Notes: generated from the letters alone by a model not told the origin. A stretch of DNA of 64,000 nt from Myxococcus eversor (GCF_010894455.1 NZ_JAAIXY010000012.1:186001-250000); one strand, 5' to 3'. Numbered from the stretch's first letter, positions 9,193 through 18,784 are shown. Translations and numbers: made by a program.

Positions 9193-10329
9193 ATGGCCGC
9201 GCGAGGCCCGGTGGGGGGCGCCACGCGTGCCCTGTCTCCCGGGCGCATGTGGCTGCTCGGCATGGCCGTGGGGCTGCTCGCCGCGCTGCCCAATGCGGTG
9301 GGCGCGTATGCCCGCGAGCCTCGGGCGTTCGGCTTCAAGCTGGCGCTGGCCATGGTGCCCTACAGCGTCTGGGCGCTGCTGGGGCCCTTGATGCTGGCCA
9401 CCTTCGGCCGGGTGACTCGGGATGCATCTCCCAGGGGCCGCGACCTGGGTCTGTTGGTGGCGCTAGGCAGTGGCTTCGTGCTGCTGCATGCGCTCCTGCT
9501 CGCGCTGGTGCGCTCGGGGTTGGAGCAGTGGGACGCGGGAGGTGTGTCGTTCAGCGAGGGGCTGCGAGGGCTCCTGCTGGAGCGCGGGGCGCTGGGGTCC
9601 TTCGAGTACCTGCTCTTTCTCGCGGCCTGGGCCGCGTTGAGCGCGGCGCGCCGGGCGCGGGAGCGGGAGCTGGCGGAGTCGCGGTTGGTGGCGCGGTTGG
9701 CCGAGTCGCGGCTCCAGGCCCTGCGTGCCCAGTTGGATCCGCACTTCCTCTTCAACACGTTGAACGCCGTGGTCGGACTGGTGCGCCAGTCGCGCAACCC
9801 GGAGGCGGTCGACGCGCTCGTGGAACTGGGGGACCTGCTGCGGGCCAGCCTGGAGGGCCGCGGGGACCACGAGGTGCCGCTGTCCGAGGAACTGGAGTTG
9901 GTTCGTCGCTACCTGGGCATCGAGAAGCTTCGGTTCGGAGGACGGCTGGAGTCTCACCTGGAGCCGGAGGCGGAGACGTTGATGGCTCGGGTTCCTTCGC
10001 TCGTGCTCCAGCCGCTCGTCGAGAATGCCATCAAGCATGGGACCTCGCGGCGTGCGTCTCGGGGGCACGTGTGGGTGCGAGCCATGCGCCGGGGGGATCG
10101 ACTGGTGCTGGAGGTGCGCGATGATGGGCCGGGGCTTCGAGCGGGCGGGGCAGGTGGCACGGGGATTGGCGTGGCCAACACCCGGGCACGTATCCACCAG
10201 CTCTATGGCGAGCGGTATGGCCTGACGCTGGAGGATGCGCCGGGTGGGGGCGTGATTGCCCGGGTGGAGTTGCCGTTCATGGTGTTCGAGCAGGATGTAA
10301 TGAAGCGGGCGGTGAAGGCCCGGGCTTGA
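9193..10329 (+). CDS. LytS-type sensor histidine kinase
   Basis: This inner-membrane kinase has about 378 residues. Four hydrophobic segments occupy the first 150 residues, followed by a coiled linker (RARERELAESRLVARLAES). The His_kinase domain carries the phosphoacceptor His184 in LDPHFLFNTLN, the N box LVENAIKHG, and a HATPase_c G box DDGPGLRAGGAGGTGIGVANTR. No extracellular sensor domain is evident, so the membrane bundle is probably the sensor. The ATG at 9193 follows GGGGGAGG at short spacing. An in-frame GTG at 9175 with a GAGGGA site is a real alternative and would add six residues. The partner regulator follows 10 bases downstream. Confidence 0.9.
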   Translation: MAARGPVGGATRALSPGRMWLLGMAVGLLAALPNAVGAYAREPRAFGFKLALAMVPYSVWALLGPLMLATFGRVTRDASPRGRDLGLLVALGSGFVLLHALLLALVRSGLEQWDAGGVSFSEGLRGLLLERGALGSFEYLLFLAAWAALSAARRARERELAESRLVARLAESRLQALRAQLDPHFLFNTLNAVVGLVRQSRNPEAVDALVELGDLLRASLEGRGDHEVPLSEELELVRRYLGIEKLRFGGRLESHLEPEAETLMARVPSLVLQPLVENAIKHGTSRRASRGHVWVRAMRRGDRLVLEVRDDGPGLRAGGAGGTGIGVANTRARIHQLYGERYGLTLEDAPGGGVIARVELPFMVFEQDVMKRAVKARA

Positions 10330-10339
10330 GGGGGCAATC

Positions 10340-11146
10340 GTGGAAGGTGGTTGGCGAGTGCTGGTGGTGGATGACGAGCCGCTGGCTCGGGACAACGTGC
10401 GGCACCTGCTCGCGCGGGCGCCCGACGTCACGTCCATCCGGGAGTGCGAGGGTGGGCAGGAAGCGGTGGAGGCGATTCTCCATGAGCGGCCGGACCTGGT
10501 CTTCCTCGACGTACAGATGCCGGAGGTGGACGGCTTCAAGGTGCTGCAAGAGGTGGGGCCGGATCGGATGCCACCCGTCATCTTCGTGACGGCGTTCGAC
10601 CGCTACGCGGTGCGGGCGTTCGAGGCGAATGCGCTCGACTATCTGCTCAAGCCCTTCAGTGACGTTCGCTTCAACGATGCGCTGGAGAAGGCGCGCAAGC
10701 AGCGGGCGACGGGCAGGGACAGGGCGCTGCTGGAGCGCCTGTCGGCGTTGCTGGAGACGTACCGGACGCCGGCTCCGTCGGGGCTGGAGACGTCTTCCGC
10801 CGAGGCGCCGTATCTGGAGCGCATCGCGGTGAAGACGGACGGCAAGGTGTTGCTCATGCCCGTCACGGAGCTGGACTGGTGCGAGGCGGAGGGCAACTAC
10901 GTGGTGCTGCACTCGGGAGGGCGCAGCCCCATGCTGCGCGAGACGCTCAACCGCGTGGAGCAGTTGCTGGATCCGAAGTGTTTCGTCCGCGTGCACAGGT
11001 CCACGCTGGTGAATGTGAATCGCATCCGGGAGCTGGAGCCGGACGTGGACAAGGGCTGGGTGGTGGTGCTGCGAGATGGGACACGGCTGCGCTTGAGCCC
11101 GGGGCGGAAGCCGGCGGTGGAGGCACTGCTGCGACAGTCGTTCTGA
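10340..11146 (+). CDS. LytTR-family response regulator
   Basis: This 268-residue DNA-binding regulator is paired with the upstream kinase. The receiver domain (about 5-120) carries the acidic pair Asp11/Asp12, the phosphoacceptor Asp57 in LVFLDVQMP, Thr84 and Lys104 (LLKPF). The LytTR domain (about 160-265) shows WCEAEGNYVVLH and the conserved VHRSTLVNVNRI helix, which binds direct repeats in target promoters. The start is a GTG with a GAGGGGG site six bases upstream. The two overlapped CsgG-like genes transcribed away from the kinase are natural candidate targets, but this is inference. Confidence 0.93.
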   Translation: MEGGWRVLVVDDEPLARDNVRHLLARAPDVTSIRECEGGQEAVEAILHERPDLVFLDVQMPEVDGFKVLQEVGPDRMPPVIFVTAFDRYAVRAFEANALDYLLKPFSDVRFNDALEKARKQRATGRDRALLERLSALLETYRTPAPSGLETSSAEAPYLERIAVKTDGKVLLMPVTELDWCEAEGNYVVLHSGGRSPMLRETLNRVEQLLDPKCFVRVHRSTLVNVNRIRELEPDVDKGWVVVLRDGTRLRLSPGRKPAVEALLRQSF

Positions 11147-11157
11147 GCCTCGCTGTT

Positions 11158-11190
11158 GGCCCGCCCGAGCCCCGGGCGAGAACACGGGCC
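11158..11190. terminator. Candidate hairpin between convergent genes
   Basis: Outer arms GGCCCG and CGGGCC enclose an inner GCCC/GGGC stem in the 53-base gap between the response regulator and a small convergent membrane protein gene. It is GC-rich with no clear T tract. Confidence 0.35.
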
Positions 11191-11199
11191 GGCAAGGTT

Positions 11200-11469
11200 T
11201 CAGTCGTCGGCCGTGTCCTCACACATGCTGGCTGAATGTTCCGAGCTGGATGCGCAGCCTTCACTGGCGTCCCCATCGATCAAATCCGCCAGCCAACCTC
11301 GAAAACCAGTCAGTCCGAGCTGGCCGCCCGCATAGATTTCAACGGCTGCGGATGCCGCGGCCTGTCGTTGGGCCTTTGCGTAGCGGTAACCGAGAACGAC
11401 TGCCCAGACCGCTCCGACGAGCGCCACCACGACGCCCAGCACGACCGCCGCTTGGAGCATCCACGTCAT
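11200..11469 (-). CDS. Small single-pass membrane protein, unknown function
   Basis: This 89-residue protein is not assigned to a family. Residues 5-30 form one transmembrane helix (MLQAAVVLGVVVALVGAVW). A basic stretch (YRYAKAQRQ) follows, which suggests an N-out or periplasmic N-terminus, and then a short acidic, Ser- and Cys-containing tail ending CEDTADD. The ATG at 11469 is chosen because it is preceded by a perfect AGGAGG at normal spacing; a longer frame reaching 11601 has no such signal. Confidence 0.6.
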   Translation of the reverse strand: MTWMLQAAVVLGVVVALVGAVWAVVLGYRYAKAQRQAAASAAVEIYAGGQLGLTGFRGWLADLIDGDASEGCASSSEHSASMCEDTADD

Positions 11470-11706
11470 GTCTACCTCCTGCTGGCCGCGACCATCTATA
11501 TCAGGTTCAACCCCTGCCGCGCCTCGAATCAACAGGCCATGCAGGAGCCCGTGTGCAACTCGATGCACATCTGATGTTGGGGAACCTGCTCGGGTGTGCA
11601 AGCCGTTGCTCCCTCACGTGGCGATGCTGCCCCGGGCCGTGATGGGTACACTGCATGCAATAGCCCTCGGGGGGCTGCTGTTGGCCCCTTCCTGGGAGGC
11701 CCGCAC

Positions 11707-12522
11707 ATGCGAATGGGTTTCAACGATATCGGTGCCTGGGTTCTCGGCGGGCTCCTCACCCTCGCGACCTTGCATGACGCTCAGGCCGCGCCGCCCACAG
11801 AGGCAGACAAGCCCGTGGCCGTGGTCCTGGGCCGCGAGATTCCCCGGGCGGCGCTCGTTTCGGACGACGAGACGCGACAGTCCCAGCGCGCGGCGCTGAA
11901 GCCGGAGGACTTTGCCCGCCGGGAATCCATGGAAGAGGTGCAGCGGCTCATGGAACTCGTGCTGGGCCCGCTCCTGAAGGACTACGCCCGACAGAAGAGC
12001 CTGGAGCCCACGAAGGAGGAGCTCCAGGCCTACATCGGTGCGACCTCCAAGTTCGAAAAGGAGGAGTTCATGCGGGCGAAGGAGGACAGCGAGCGACGGC
12101 GCAACGAACTCCGACGTGTGGACCTGCCGCCCGCGAGGCGCAAGGCGCTTCAGGTGGAGCTGGAGTCGGCGGAGCAGCTCGTGCAGTCCATGTCGCAGGA
12201 GAGGGCCGAGGCTGCCGCCATCGCCAAGCCGCCATCGGATAGGGTGGCCCGCGCCATGGTCCTCTCGTGGAAGCTCCAGCGCGCGCTGCACCGGCAGTAC
12301 GGAGGCGACATCATCTTCCAGCAGGCGGGTGACGAAGCGGTGGGGGCCTATCTGCCGTTTCTGGAAGAGCGCCAGAAGGTGGGGGACTTCAAGCTCCTCG
12401 ACGAGGAACTGGGTCGCCGCTTCTGGGATTACGTGCGCAGTGCGCCGGGCATCCGAACCGAGCCGGACGCGCTGGAGACGCCCTGGTGGCTGACGAAGTC
12501 GGACCAGAAGTCCATCAAGTAG
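11707..12522 (+). CDS. Exported helical protein, unknown function
   Basis: This 271-residue protein has an N-terminal signal sequence (GAWVLGGLLTLATLHDAQA). The mature part is highly charged and largely helical, and begins KPVAVVLGREIPRAAL. That opening resembles the N-terminal segment of SurA-type periplasmic chaperones, but no PpiC domain follows, so the match is weak. The start is supported by GGGAGG seven bases upstream of the ATG. The gap upstream (11470-11706) holds no gene; it must contain the divergent promoters for this gene and the small membrane protein gene. Confidence 0.6.
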   Translation: MRMGFNDIGAWVLGGLLTLATLHDAQAAPPTEADKPVAVVLGREIPRAALVSDDETRQSQRAALKPEDFARRESMEEVQRLMELVLGPLLKDYARQKSLEPTKEELQAYIGATSKFEKEEFMRAKEDSERRRNELRRVDLPPARRKALQVELESAEQLVQSMSQERAEAAAIAKPPSDRVARAMVLSWKLQRALHRQYGGDIIFQQAGDEAVGAYLPFLEERQKVGDFKLLDEELGRRFWDYVRSAPGIRTEPDALETPWWLTKSDQKSIK

Positions 12523-12627
12523 CGGCGTATTCTTCCGCCAATCCAAAACAAGTCAGGCCCAGGGTCATCCGTGTTTCCTTGGGTGTGATGGACTGCCACA
12601 CTTCCGGTGCGCTAGTGGCGTCAGTCC

Positions 12628-15600
12628 ATGACCCCAAGAATGAATGGCATGGCTGGATTGTGGGCGGCGATGCTCGCAATCGCTGGGTGTACGAAGGACG
12701 GTGCGCAGGAGCTTCGCACGGGGACCGTGCGGCAGGCGGTGACGTCGACGGTGTCCGTGTCCGAGGCGGTGGAGTTCACCAGCCAGGGCATCACGCCGAA
12801 CGGCGCGGCGTACCGCAACAGCCCGCTGATGGGCGTCTTCCAGACCGAGGACTATGAGATTCAAGCGCTGCTGCGCTTCCCTCAACTGAGCGTGCCCGCC
12901 AGGTCCGTGGTGCAGAGCGCGACGCTCCGGTTCGCCGTGGAGACCTATACCGACGACTTCGCGATTCGCGGCTCGTATGTCCAGACGCCCTGGAGCTATC
13001 TCGCCGCGGGCCTGGGTTGGCAGTTCCGTGATGATGGCCTCGAGTGGGATCGGCTGGGCGGAGTAGGGCAGGGGACGGACCTGGTCGCCGGCACTTCGTT
13101 CCAGCTCACCACGTTTCCGAGCATCGTCAGCGTGCATGACGTGCCGCTCGACGTGGCCGTGGTGCAGTCGTGGGTCGATGACCCCTCCACCAACCAGGGG
13201 GTGATGCTGGCGAACTCGAAGGTCGGCAAGGTGGCCAAGGTGTTCTCCAGCCTGGCGACCCAGCCCGAGCGCCGGCCGGTTCTCACCATCGAGTACACCG
13301 CGCCCACGCCGACCAGCGACACCACGGCACCCACCGTGGCCATCACTTCGCCCGTCGGAGGCACGACGGTGGACGGCGTGGTCGGAATCACCGTGACCTC
13401 CAGCGACAACGTCGGCGTGACGAACGTGCAGCTGCGCATCGACGGCCGCAACCTGTCCTCTTCGCAGCTCAACACCCCCCAGTTCCGCAACGGTGACCAC
13501 GTGCTGACCGCGCACGCTCGCGACGCCGCTGGCAACCTCACCACGTCGGCTCCCGTGCGAATCACCATCGACAACGAGCTCGTCGACACCGGCCCGCCCC
13601 AGGTCCAGGTCACCACGCCCATCGCCAACGAGACGGTGAGCGGGCCCTTCACGGTGCGGATGAGCGCGGTGGATGACATTGGCGTCACCCGGGTGCATGT
13701 CGAACTCGACGGCGTCCAGGTGGGCGACGCGGATCTGGCCGCGCCCTGGTCGGTGATGCTCGACACCGAGACGCTGCTGCCCTACGGCACCCGGCAGTTG
13801 ACCGCGGTGGCGCGTGACGCCGCTGGCAACGTCGCCGTCTCGACACCGGTCTCCATCACCGTGAGCGCGCCACCGCCCGACACCAGCCCGCCGCAGGTCC
13901 AGATTGTCTCGCCCGCGAGTGGTGTCTCGGTGGGTGGCACCATCCAGATCAAGATCGACGCGCAGGACAACGTGAGGGTCGCCGGCGTCCAGTTGAAGGT
14001 GAACGGCCAGAACGTCGGGAGCGAGGACCTCACCTATCCCTATTGGATCAGCGTCCACACCACGCAGGTCGGCGAAGGCACCTTCCCGGTGACGGCGGTG
14101 GCGAGGGATCGCGCCGGCAATCTCACCACGTCGGCGCCCATCACGCTCACCATCGCCAACGGGCCCCCGGTGGTGCTCCCCATTCCGGTGGCACACCCCC
14201 GCCTCTGGTTCACCGCCGCCCGGCTGGCTCGGGCCCAGGCGTACTTCGCGCAGAACCCATACACCCCGGTGACTGTCGTGCAGGGGCCCGAGGCGGCCAT
14301 CGACGCCGCGATGCACTCGCTCATCACCGGCACCCCGGCGTCGTGCCGCGCCGCGATTGACTGGGCGGTGGCCACCGAGATTCCCATCACCGAGAACACG
14401 GTGTCGAGTGACCCCGCTCGCTGGTTCGGCGAGGGCATCATCCTCACCTATGACTGGTGCTACGCCCACCTGCTGCCGGCGGAACGCACGACCTTGGAGA
14501 CCCGCTGGAACTTCGTGATTTCGGCGCTCAATGACAACCCGTGGGGCGGCATTGGCATGGAGGGCAACAACTACTACACGGGCTATTTCCGCAACTCGAT
14601 TCTGTGGGCCATCGCGAGCTGGCATGAGAACCAGCCGTACGCCAACAACCTCCTGCAGTACGCGATGAAGTCGCGTTGGCGGTTCTCGCTCCTGCCGTAC
14701 CTGGACGGAGGCGCCGCGGGCGGTGCCCCTCATGAGGGGTCGACGTATGGCCGCAGGACGTTCGGCTACATGACGGTGCCGTTCACGTCGCTCGGCCTGC
14801 ATGGACACGACATGTGGAATCAGACCGGTTACTTCATGGAGTCGGTCTTCTGGTCCATCTATTCGACGACGCCGGGGCTCAGCCGGATGGGCCAGTTCCA
14901 GCTGTTCGAGACGTTCCCGTTCAATGACGACGAGCGCTGGCTGGACCGGTGGGATACCAACAACACCTCTCAGACCACGCTGGGCAGCTACTTCGCGCCG
15001 TTGATTGAGGAGTGGTCGGACCAGCCCATCGCTGGCTATGCCAAGCGCTTCCTGGAGCTCACGGGCCATCCGATTGACGACCGGCTGGTCCGGTATGTCT
15101 ACAGCGACTCGGTGGCGGCGGTGACTTCGAGGGACCTCGCCGAGCTGCCGCTCGACTACCACGCGCGCGGTCTGGGCATGGTCTACGCCAAGACGTCATG
15201 GGCGTCCGATGCGACCATGATCAACCTGCAGTTCGGGCGGACCGCCAACGCGGGACATGCCCACCGCGACTCCGGCAACTTCCAGTTGTGGCGAGCCGGC
15301 GAGTTCCTGGCCCGGGAGACGGTGGGCTATGCGGACTCGATTGTCGGCTACGCGGGCGGCGCGGCGGTCGACACCGAGTCGCCGGTGGCACACAACACCC
15401 TCCTGTTCGAGGGGATGGGCACCGTCGGCTACTACCACCACGTGCCCCAGATGCTGCGGCTCTCATCGTCGGCGGTGGCCAACTACGCCGCGGTCGACCT
15501 CACGGGTGTGTATGACGTGAATGACGAGTGGGCCCACCGGGAGGCGGAGGTCGGCAACCCCTACGCTGGCCGGGTGGTGCGAGAGACGTTGTTCATCCGT

Positions 15601-16143
15601 CCGCTGGAGACCCTCGTCGTGTTCGACCGGGTGGAGAGCGGTCAGAATGACGCCTCGGTGGACAAGACCTTCTTGATCCACTTCCCGTCGAACCCCGTGC
15701 TCACGGGCAACACCTGGTCGGCGACCAGCGGCACCCAGGCACTGCGGGTCAGCACGTTGGTGCCGGCGAATCCGACCCGGAGGATCATCGATGAGCGCGG
15801 GCCGATTCGCCCGAATGGCACCTACCCGTACCGGGTCGGCCAGTTCCGAGGGGAGATTGAAACCAACGGACAGGTGGTGAGCCACTTCCTGAACGTGGTG
15901 CAGGCCAGGGCCGTGACGGGCGGCGCGGACCTTCAGCTCACCCTCAACGAGACGCCGACTTCGTACACGGTGACGATGGTCCAACCGACCCGAGGCAGCG
16001 CGGTGGTTACCTTCGAGAAGGGAATCGCGAGCTCGGGTGGCAGCTTCGGCTACGCCGCCAGCGGAACAGTGACGCAGACGCCGCTGCGCGCTGGGGTCCA
16101 GTCGATGGCCGTCACTCCGAGCGGGCCGGTGTGGGCGCCGTGA
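12628..16143 (+). CDS. Large lipoprotein: DNRLRE, three Ig-like repeats, heparinase II/III-like region
   Basis: This 1171-residue exported protein has lipobox LAIAGC with Cys21. Residues about 40-225 match a DNRLRE adhesin-like module (VVQSATLRFAVET, LDVAVVQSWVDDPSTNQGVML). Three Ig-like repeats of about 95 residues follow, each starting TxPPQVQ(I/V) or TAPTVAITSP and ending VARDxAGNLTTSAP. The C-terminal 640 residues resemble heparinase II/III-type polysaccharide lyases: an all-helical toroid (DWCYAHLLPAERTTLETRW, GNNYYTGYFRNS), then a beta region with HAHRDSGNFQLWRAGEFLARE and HNTLLF. The likely role is degradation of an anionic polysaccharide at the cell surface; the substrate is unknown. 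No strong ribosome-binding site is visible, and in-frame ATGs at 12640 and 12649 are alternatives. Confidence 0.75.
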   Translation: MTPRMNGMAGLWAAMLAIAGCTKDGAQELRTGTVRQAVTSTVSVSEAVEFTSQGITPNGAAYRNSPLMGVFQTEDYEIQALLRFPQLSVPARSVVQSATLRFAVETYTDDFAIRGSYVQTPWSYLAAGLGWQFRDDGLEWDRLGGVGQGTDLVAGTSFQLTTFPSIVSVHDVPLDVAVVQSWVDDPSTNQGVMLANSKVGKVAKVFSSLATQPERRPVLTIEYTAPTPTSDTTAPTVAITSPVGGTTVDGVVGITVTSSDNVGVTNVQLRIDGRNLSSSQLNTPQFRNGDHVLTAHARDAAGNLTTSAPVRITIDNELVDTGPPQVQVTTPIANETVSGPFTVRMSAVDDIGVTRVHVELDGVQVGDADLAAPWSVMLDTETLLPYGTRQLTAVARDAAGNVAVSTPVSITVSAPPPDTSPPQVQIVSPASGVSVGGTIQIKIDAQDNVRVAGVQLKVNGQNVGSEDLTYPYWISVHTTQVGEGTFPVTAVARDRAGNLTTSAPITLTIANGPPVVLPIPVAHPRLWFTAARLARAQAYFAQNPYTPVTVVQGPEAAIDAAMHSLITGTPASCRAAIDWAVATEIPITENTVSSDPARWFGEGIILTYDWCYAHLLPAERTTLETRWNFVISALNDNPWGGIGMEGNNYYTGYFRNSILWAIASWHENQPYANNLLQYAMKSRWRFSLLPYLDGGAAGGAPHEGSTYGRRTFGYMTVPFTSLGLHGHDMWNQTGYFMESVFWSIYSTTPGLSRMGQFQLFETFPFNDDERWLDRWDTNNTSQTTLGSYFAPLIEEWSDQPIAGYAKRFLELTGHPIDDRLVRYVYSDSVAAVTSRDLAELPLDYHARGLGMVYAKTSWASDATMINLQFGRTANAGHAHRDSGNFQLWRAGEFLARETVGYADSIVGYAGGAAVDTESPVAHNTLLFEGMGTVGYYHHVPQMLRLSSSAVANYAAVDLTGVYDVNDEWAHREAEVGNPYAGRVVRETLFIRPLETLVVFDRVESGQNDASVDKTFLIHFPSNPVLTGNTWSATSGTQALRVSTLVPANPTRRIIDERGPIRPNGTYPYRVGQFRGEIETNGQVVSHFLNVVQARAVTGGADLQLTLNETPTSYTVTMVQPTRGSAVVTFEKGIASSGGSFGYAASGTVTQTPLRAGVQSMAVTPSGPVWAP

Positions 16144-16169
16144 TTCGCTGATAGGCAAGGGTCGCCTCG

Positions 16170-16196
16170 TGCACGCCATCCCCGTGGAGGCGTGCA
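16170..16196. terminator. Candidate hairpin between convergent genes
   Basis: TGCACGCC and GGCGTGCA form an 8-bp stem with an 11-base loop, 27 bases after the stop of the heparinase-like gene and facing the convergent LysR gene. No T tract follows. Confidence 0.4.
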
Positions 16197-16304
16197 TGCG
16201 GCGCTCTCGTCGAAGGCGGAGGCCACGAGAACGGCCTTCTCCTTCCCGGCATTCGAGTCCGCGCGCTGGAGCGAGCTCTCGCGAGGGGCCCGGCATGGGT
16301 CGGC

Positions 16305-17285
16305 TCACACGCCGTGCGTCGCCTCCGCGAGGGCCGCCGGAATCGTCTCTCGCATCAGCTCCACGAACCTGCGCAGTCGCGCGGGATGGAAGCGCGCATA
16401 CGGATAGAGCAGGTACATGGGCAGCGGCGCAGCCCGCCAGCGAGGTACCAGATGCACGAGCCGGCCACTCACGATGTCCTCGCGGAGCACCCAGGCGGAG
16501 GCCACGCCGACACCGAGCCCGTTCACCGCGGCGCTCCGGAGTGCGTAGAGGCTGTCCGTGCTGAGGCGGGGATTGAAGGCAATGGATTGGACCTCGCCGG
16601 TCTCCACCTGCGTCAGTGAGAGTTCGCCGCGATAGAACGTGCGGAGGGAGAGCCACGGCAGTCTTGCCAGCTCGTCGGGATGGGTCGGCGCGGGGATGTT
16701 CGCGAGCACCGACGGCGCGGCCACGACGATGCGCGGCACCTCCGCCACCCGGATGGCCACCACGCTGGGGTCATGCACCTCGCCGACGTGGATCGCGCAG
16801 TCGATACCATCCGCGATGAAGTCCACCGCCCGGTCATGCAGCAGCCACTCGACCGACACTCGCGCGTGGCGGTTCAGGTACTGCGTCAGCGGCTCCACCA
16901 GCAGTTGTTGCCCGAACGCATGCGGCACGACGACGCGCAGCGTGCCCTCGGGTTCGTCGCTCGCGCCCCGCAGGTCGGCCTCGAACATCTCCCAGTTGGC
17001 CAGCAGCTCCTTCGCGCGCTCGTAGCAGCGTGCGCCGTCCTCGGTGAGCTTCATCGCATGCGTGGAGCGTTGAAGCAGCCGCAGCCCCAGCGAGCGTTCG
17101 AGCGCCTGGAGCCGACGGCTCACCGTGGGCTGCGTGGTGCCCAACTGCGCCGCGGCGGAGGACAGGCTCCCGGCGTCGACGATGCGGAGGAAGGTCTGCA
17201 TCAGCTCGAGCCGGTCGGCGGTGGGCTGTGCGCTCCGACTTGGGGACCTGCTCGGTCGACCAGGGCTGGTAGGGCGGGGCTTCAT
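16305..17285 (-). CDS. LysR-family transcriptional regulator
   Basis: This 326-residue regulator has a winged helix-turn-helix at about residues 26-85: LELMQTFLRIVDAGSLSSAAAQLG, then TQPTVSRRLQALERSLGLRLLQRS. A LysR substrate-binding domain follows (EGTLRVVVPHAFGQQLLVEPLTQYL to the C-terminus). The short basic, Ser/Pro-rich leader before the helix-turn-helix is unusual, and the true start may be nearer MQTFLRI. It is divergent from an MFS transporter gene about 95 bases away, so the usual LysR arrangement suggests it controls that transporter. Confidence 0.9.
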   Translation of the reverse strand: MKPRPTSPGRPSRSPSRSAQPTADRLELMQTFLRIVDAGSLSSAAAQLGTTQPTVSRRLQALERSLGLRLLQRSTHAMKLTEDGARCYERAKELLANWEMFEADLRGASDEPEGTLRVVVPHAFGQQLLVEPLTQYLNRHARVSVEWLLHDRAVDFIADGIDCAIHVGEVHDPSVVAIRVAEVPRIVVAAPSVLANIPAPTHPDELARLPWLSLRTFYRGELSLTQVETGEVQSIAFNPRLSTDSLYALRSAAVNGLGVGVASAWVLREDIVSGRLVHLVPRWRAAPLPMYLLYPYARFHPARLRRFVELMRETIPAALAEATHGV

Positions 17286-17381
17286 GCACGGAACGTATAG
17301 CCGCTGTGCGGAGCGCGCTACTACCGACCCTCTTCCCTCGGGGACACACTCATCTCGACTCGCACCGCTGGGGTGAACACC

Positions 17382-18674
17382 ATGTCCTTCATTCGTTCCG
17401 TACATGCAACCGCTGGAGACGCGCCGATGCCCGAAGGGGCCTCCCATTCCATGGCCCTTCCGCCCCAGGCCCAGGCCACGAGCAGCGGCGACACCGCGCC
17501 CCTGTCGCGCCGCCTGCGCCTGCTGCTGGCCGCGAGCGCCGGACTGCCGGTGGCCGCGCTCTACTACGCGCAGCCGATGCTGGGAGTGATGGGGGCCTCC
17601 ATCGGCGCCTCGGACACCGCGGTGGGGCTGCTCCCCACGCTCACCCAACTCGGGTATGCGCTGGGCATCCTGCTGCTGACGCCCCTGGGAGATCGTTTCG
17701 ACCGGCGCCGCATCATCCTCATCAAGGCGGCCCTGCTGAGCGTGGCGCTGCTGCTCAGCGGCCTGGCCCCCAGCATCGGCCTGCTGCTGGTGGTGAGCTT
17801 CGCCGTCGGCCTGACGGCGACCATGGCTCAGGACATCGTTCCGGCCGCGGCGGCCCTGGCTCCCGAGCGTGAGCGCGGCAAGACGGTGGGCACGGTGATG
17901 ACCGGCCTGCTGCTGGGCATCCTTTTGTCGCGAGTCGTCAGCGGGGTGGTCGCCGAGCACTTCGGCTGGCGCGCCATGTATCTGATTGCCGCCGCCAGCG
18001 TGGCGCTGAGCGGCCTGGTCGCCTGGCGGGGACTGCCGCGCTTCCGTCCGACCAGCACGCTCTCATATGGCGCACTGCTCGGTTCGCTCGCCAGCCTGTG
18101 GCGAAGGTACGGCGCCTTGCGCAGGGCCGCGCTGGCACAGGGCCTGCTCTCGGTGGGCTTCAGCGCGTTCTGGTCCACCCTCGCGGTGATGCTGCATGGC
18201 GCGCCATTCCACCTGGGGAGCGCGGCCGCTGGTGCCTTCGGCCTGGCGGGCGCGGCGGGGGCGTTGGGCGCGCCGGTGGCGGGTCGCCTCTCGGACCGCT
18301 TCGGTCCCGAAGTGGTGACGCGCCTGGGAGCGGGGCTGACCGCGATCGCGTTCGCCACCCTGTTCGCGACGCCGTGGCTGGAGCCGGATGCGCGACTGTG
18401 GTTGCTCGCCGGCAGTGCGATCGGGTTCGACCTGGGCGTCCAGATGACGCTCGTGGCGCACCAGACGATTGTGTTCGGCATCGACCCCGCCGCGCGCAGC
18501 CGCCTCAACGCGGTGCTGTTCGTCACCATGTTCATCGGCATGGCCGTCGGCGCGGCGAGCGGCAGCCTGGTGCTGGCCCGGTGGGGATGGGGGGCGGTGA
18601 CGGTGCTCGCGACCACCTCGGCGGTGGCGGCCTTGCTGGTCCGACTGGCTCCGGGCGCACGCACGGCTCGCTGA
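17382..18674 (+). CDS. MFS transporter, drug-efflux type
   Basis: This inner-membrane protein has about 430 residues and 12 predicted helices. The loop 2-3 motif is LGDRFDRRRIILIK, and the region around SRVVSGVVAEHFGWRAMY resembles motif C/antiporter features. The second half repeats the loop motif as GRLSDRFGPEV. These traits fit drug:H+ antiporters of the YnfM/Bcr-like group, but the substrate is unknown. It is divergent from a LysR gene that probably regulates it. A GTG at 17373 is three codons upstream of the ATG chosen here. Confidence 0.85.
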   Translation: MSFIRSVHATAGDAPMPEGASHSMALPPQAQATSSGDTAPLSRRLRLLLAASAGLPVAALYYAQPMLGVMGASIGASDTAVGLLPTLTQLGYALGILLLTPLGDRFDRRRIILIKAALLSVALLLSGLAPSIGLLLVVSFAVGLTATMAQDIVPAAAALAPERERGKTVGTVMTGLLLGILLSRVVSGVVAEHFGWRAMYLIAAASVALSGLVAWRGLPRFRPTSTLSYGALLGSLASLWRRYGALRRAALAQGLLSVGFSAFWSTLAVMLHGAPFHLGSAAAGAFGLAGAAGALGAPVAGRLSDRFGPEVVTRLGAGLTAIAFATLFATPWLEPDARLWLLAGSAIGFDLGVQMTLVAHQTIVFGIDPAARSRLNAVLFVTMFIGMAVGAASGSLVLARWGWGAVTVLATTSAVAALLVRLAPGARTAR

Positions 18675-18784
18675 GCCACGGATGCATGGCCATTACGACG
18701 CTCCCGCACCCTCGAATGATATGGCTGCATCCCTGGTCCGTTCATTCGAACTCAGAGGTGCAACCCTCACCTCGAGGAGCGTGA

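Noticed and set aside
12565-15162. 865-codon minus-strand frame opposite the heparinase-like lipoprotein gene
   Set aside because: Arg/His/Val-rich composition typical of an antisense shadow, with no motifs and no ribosome-binding site.
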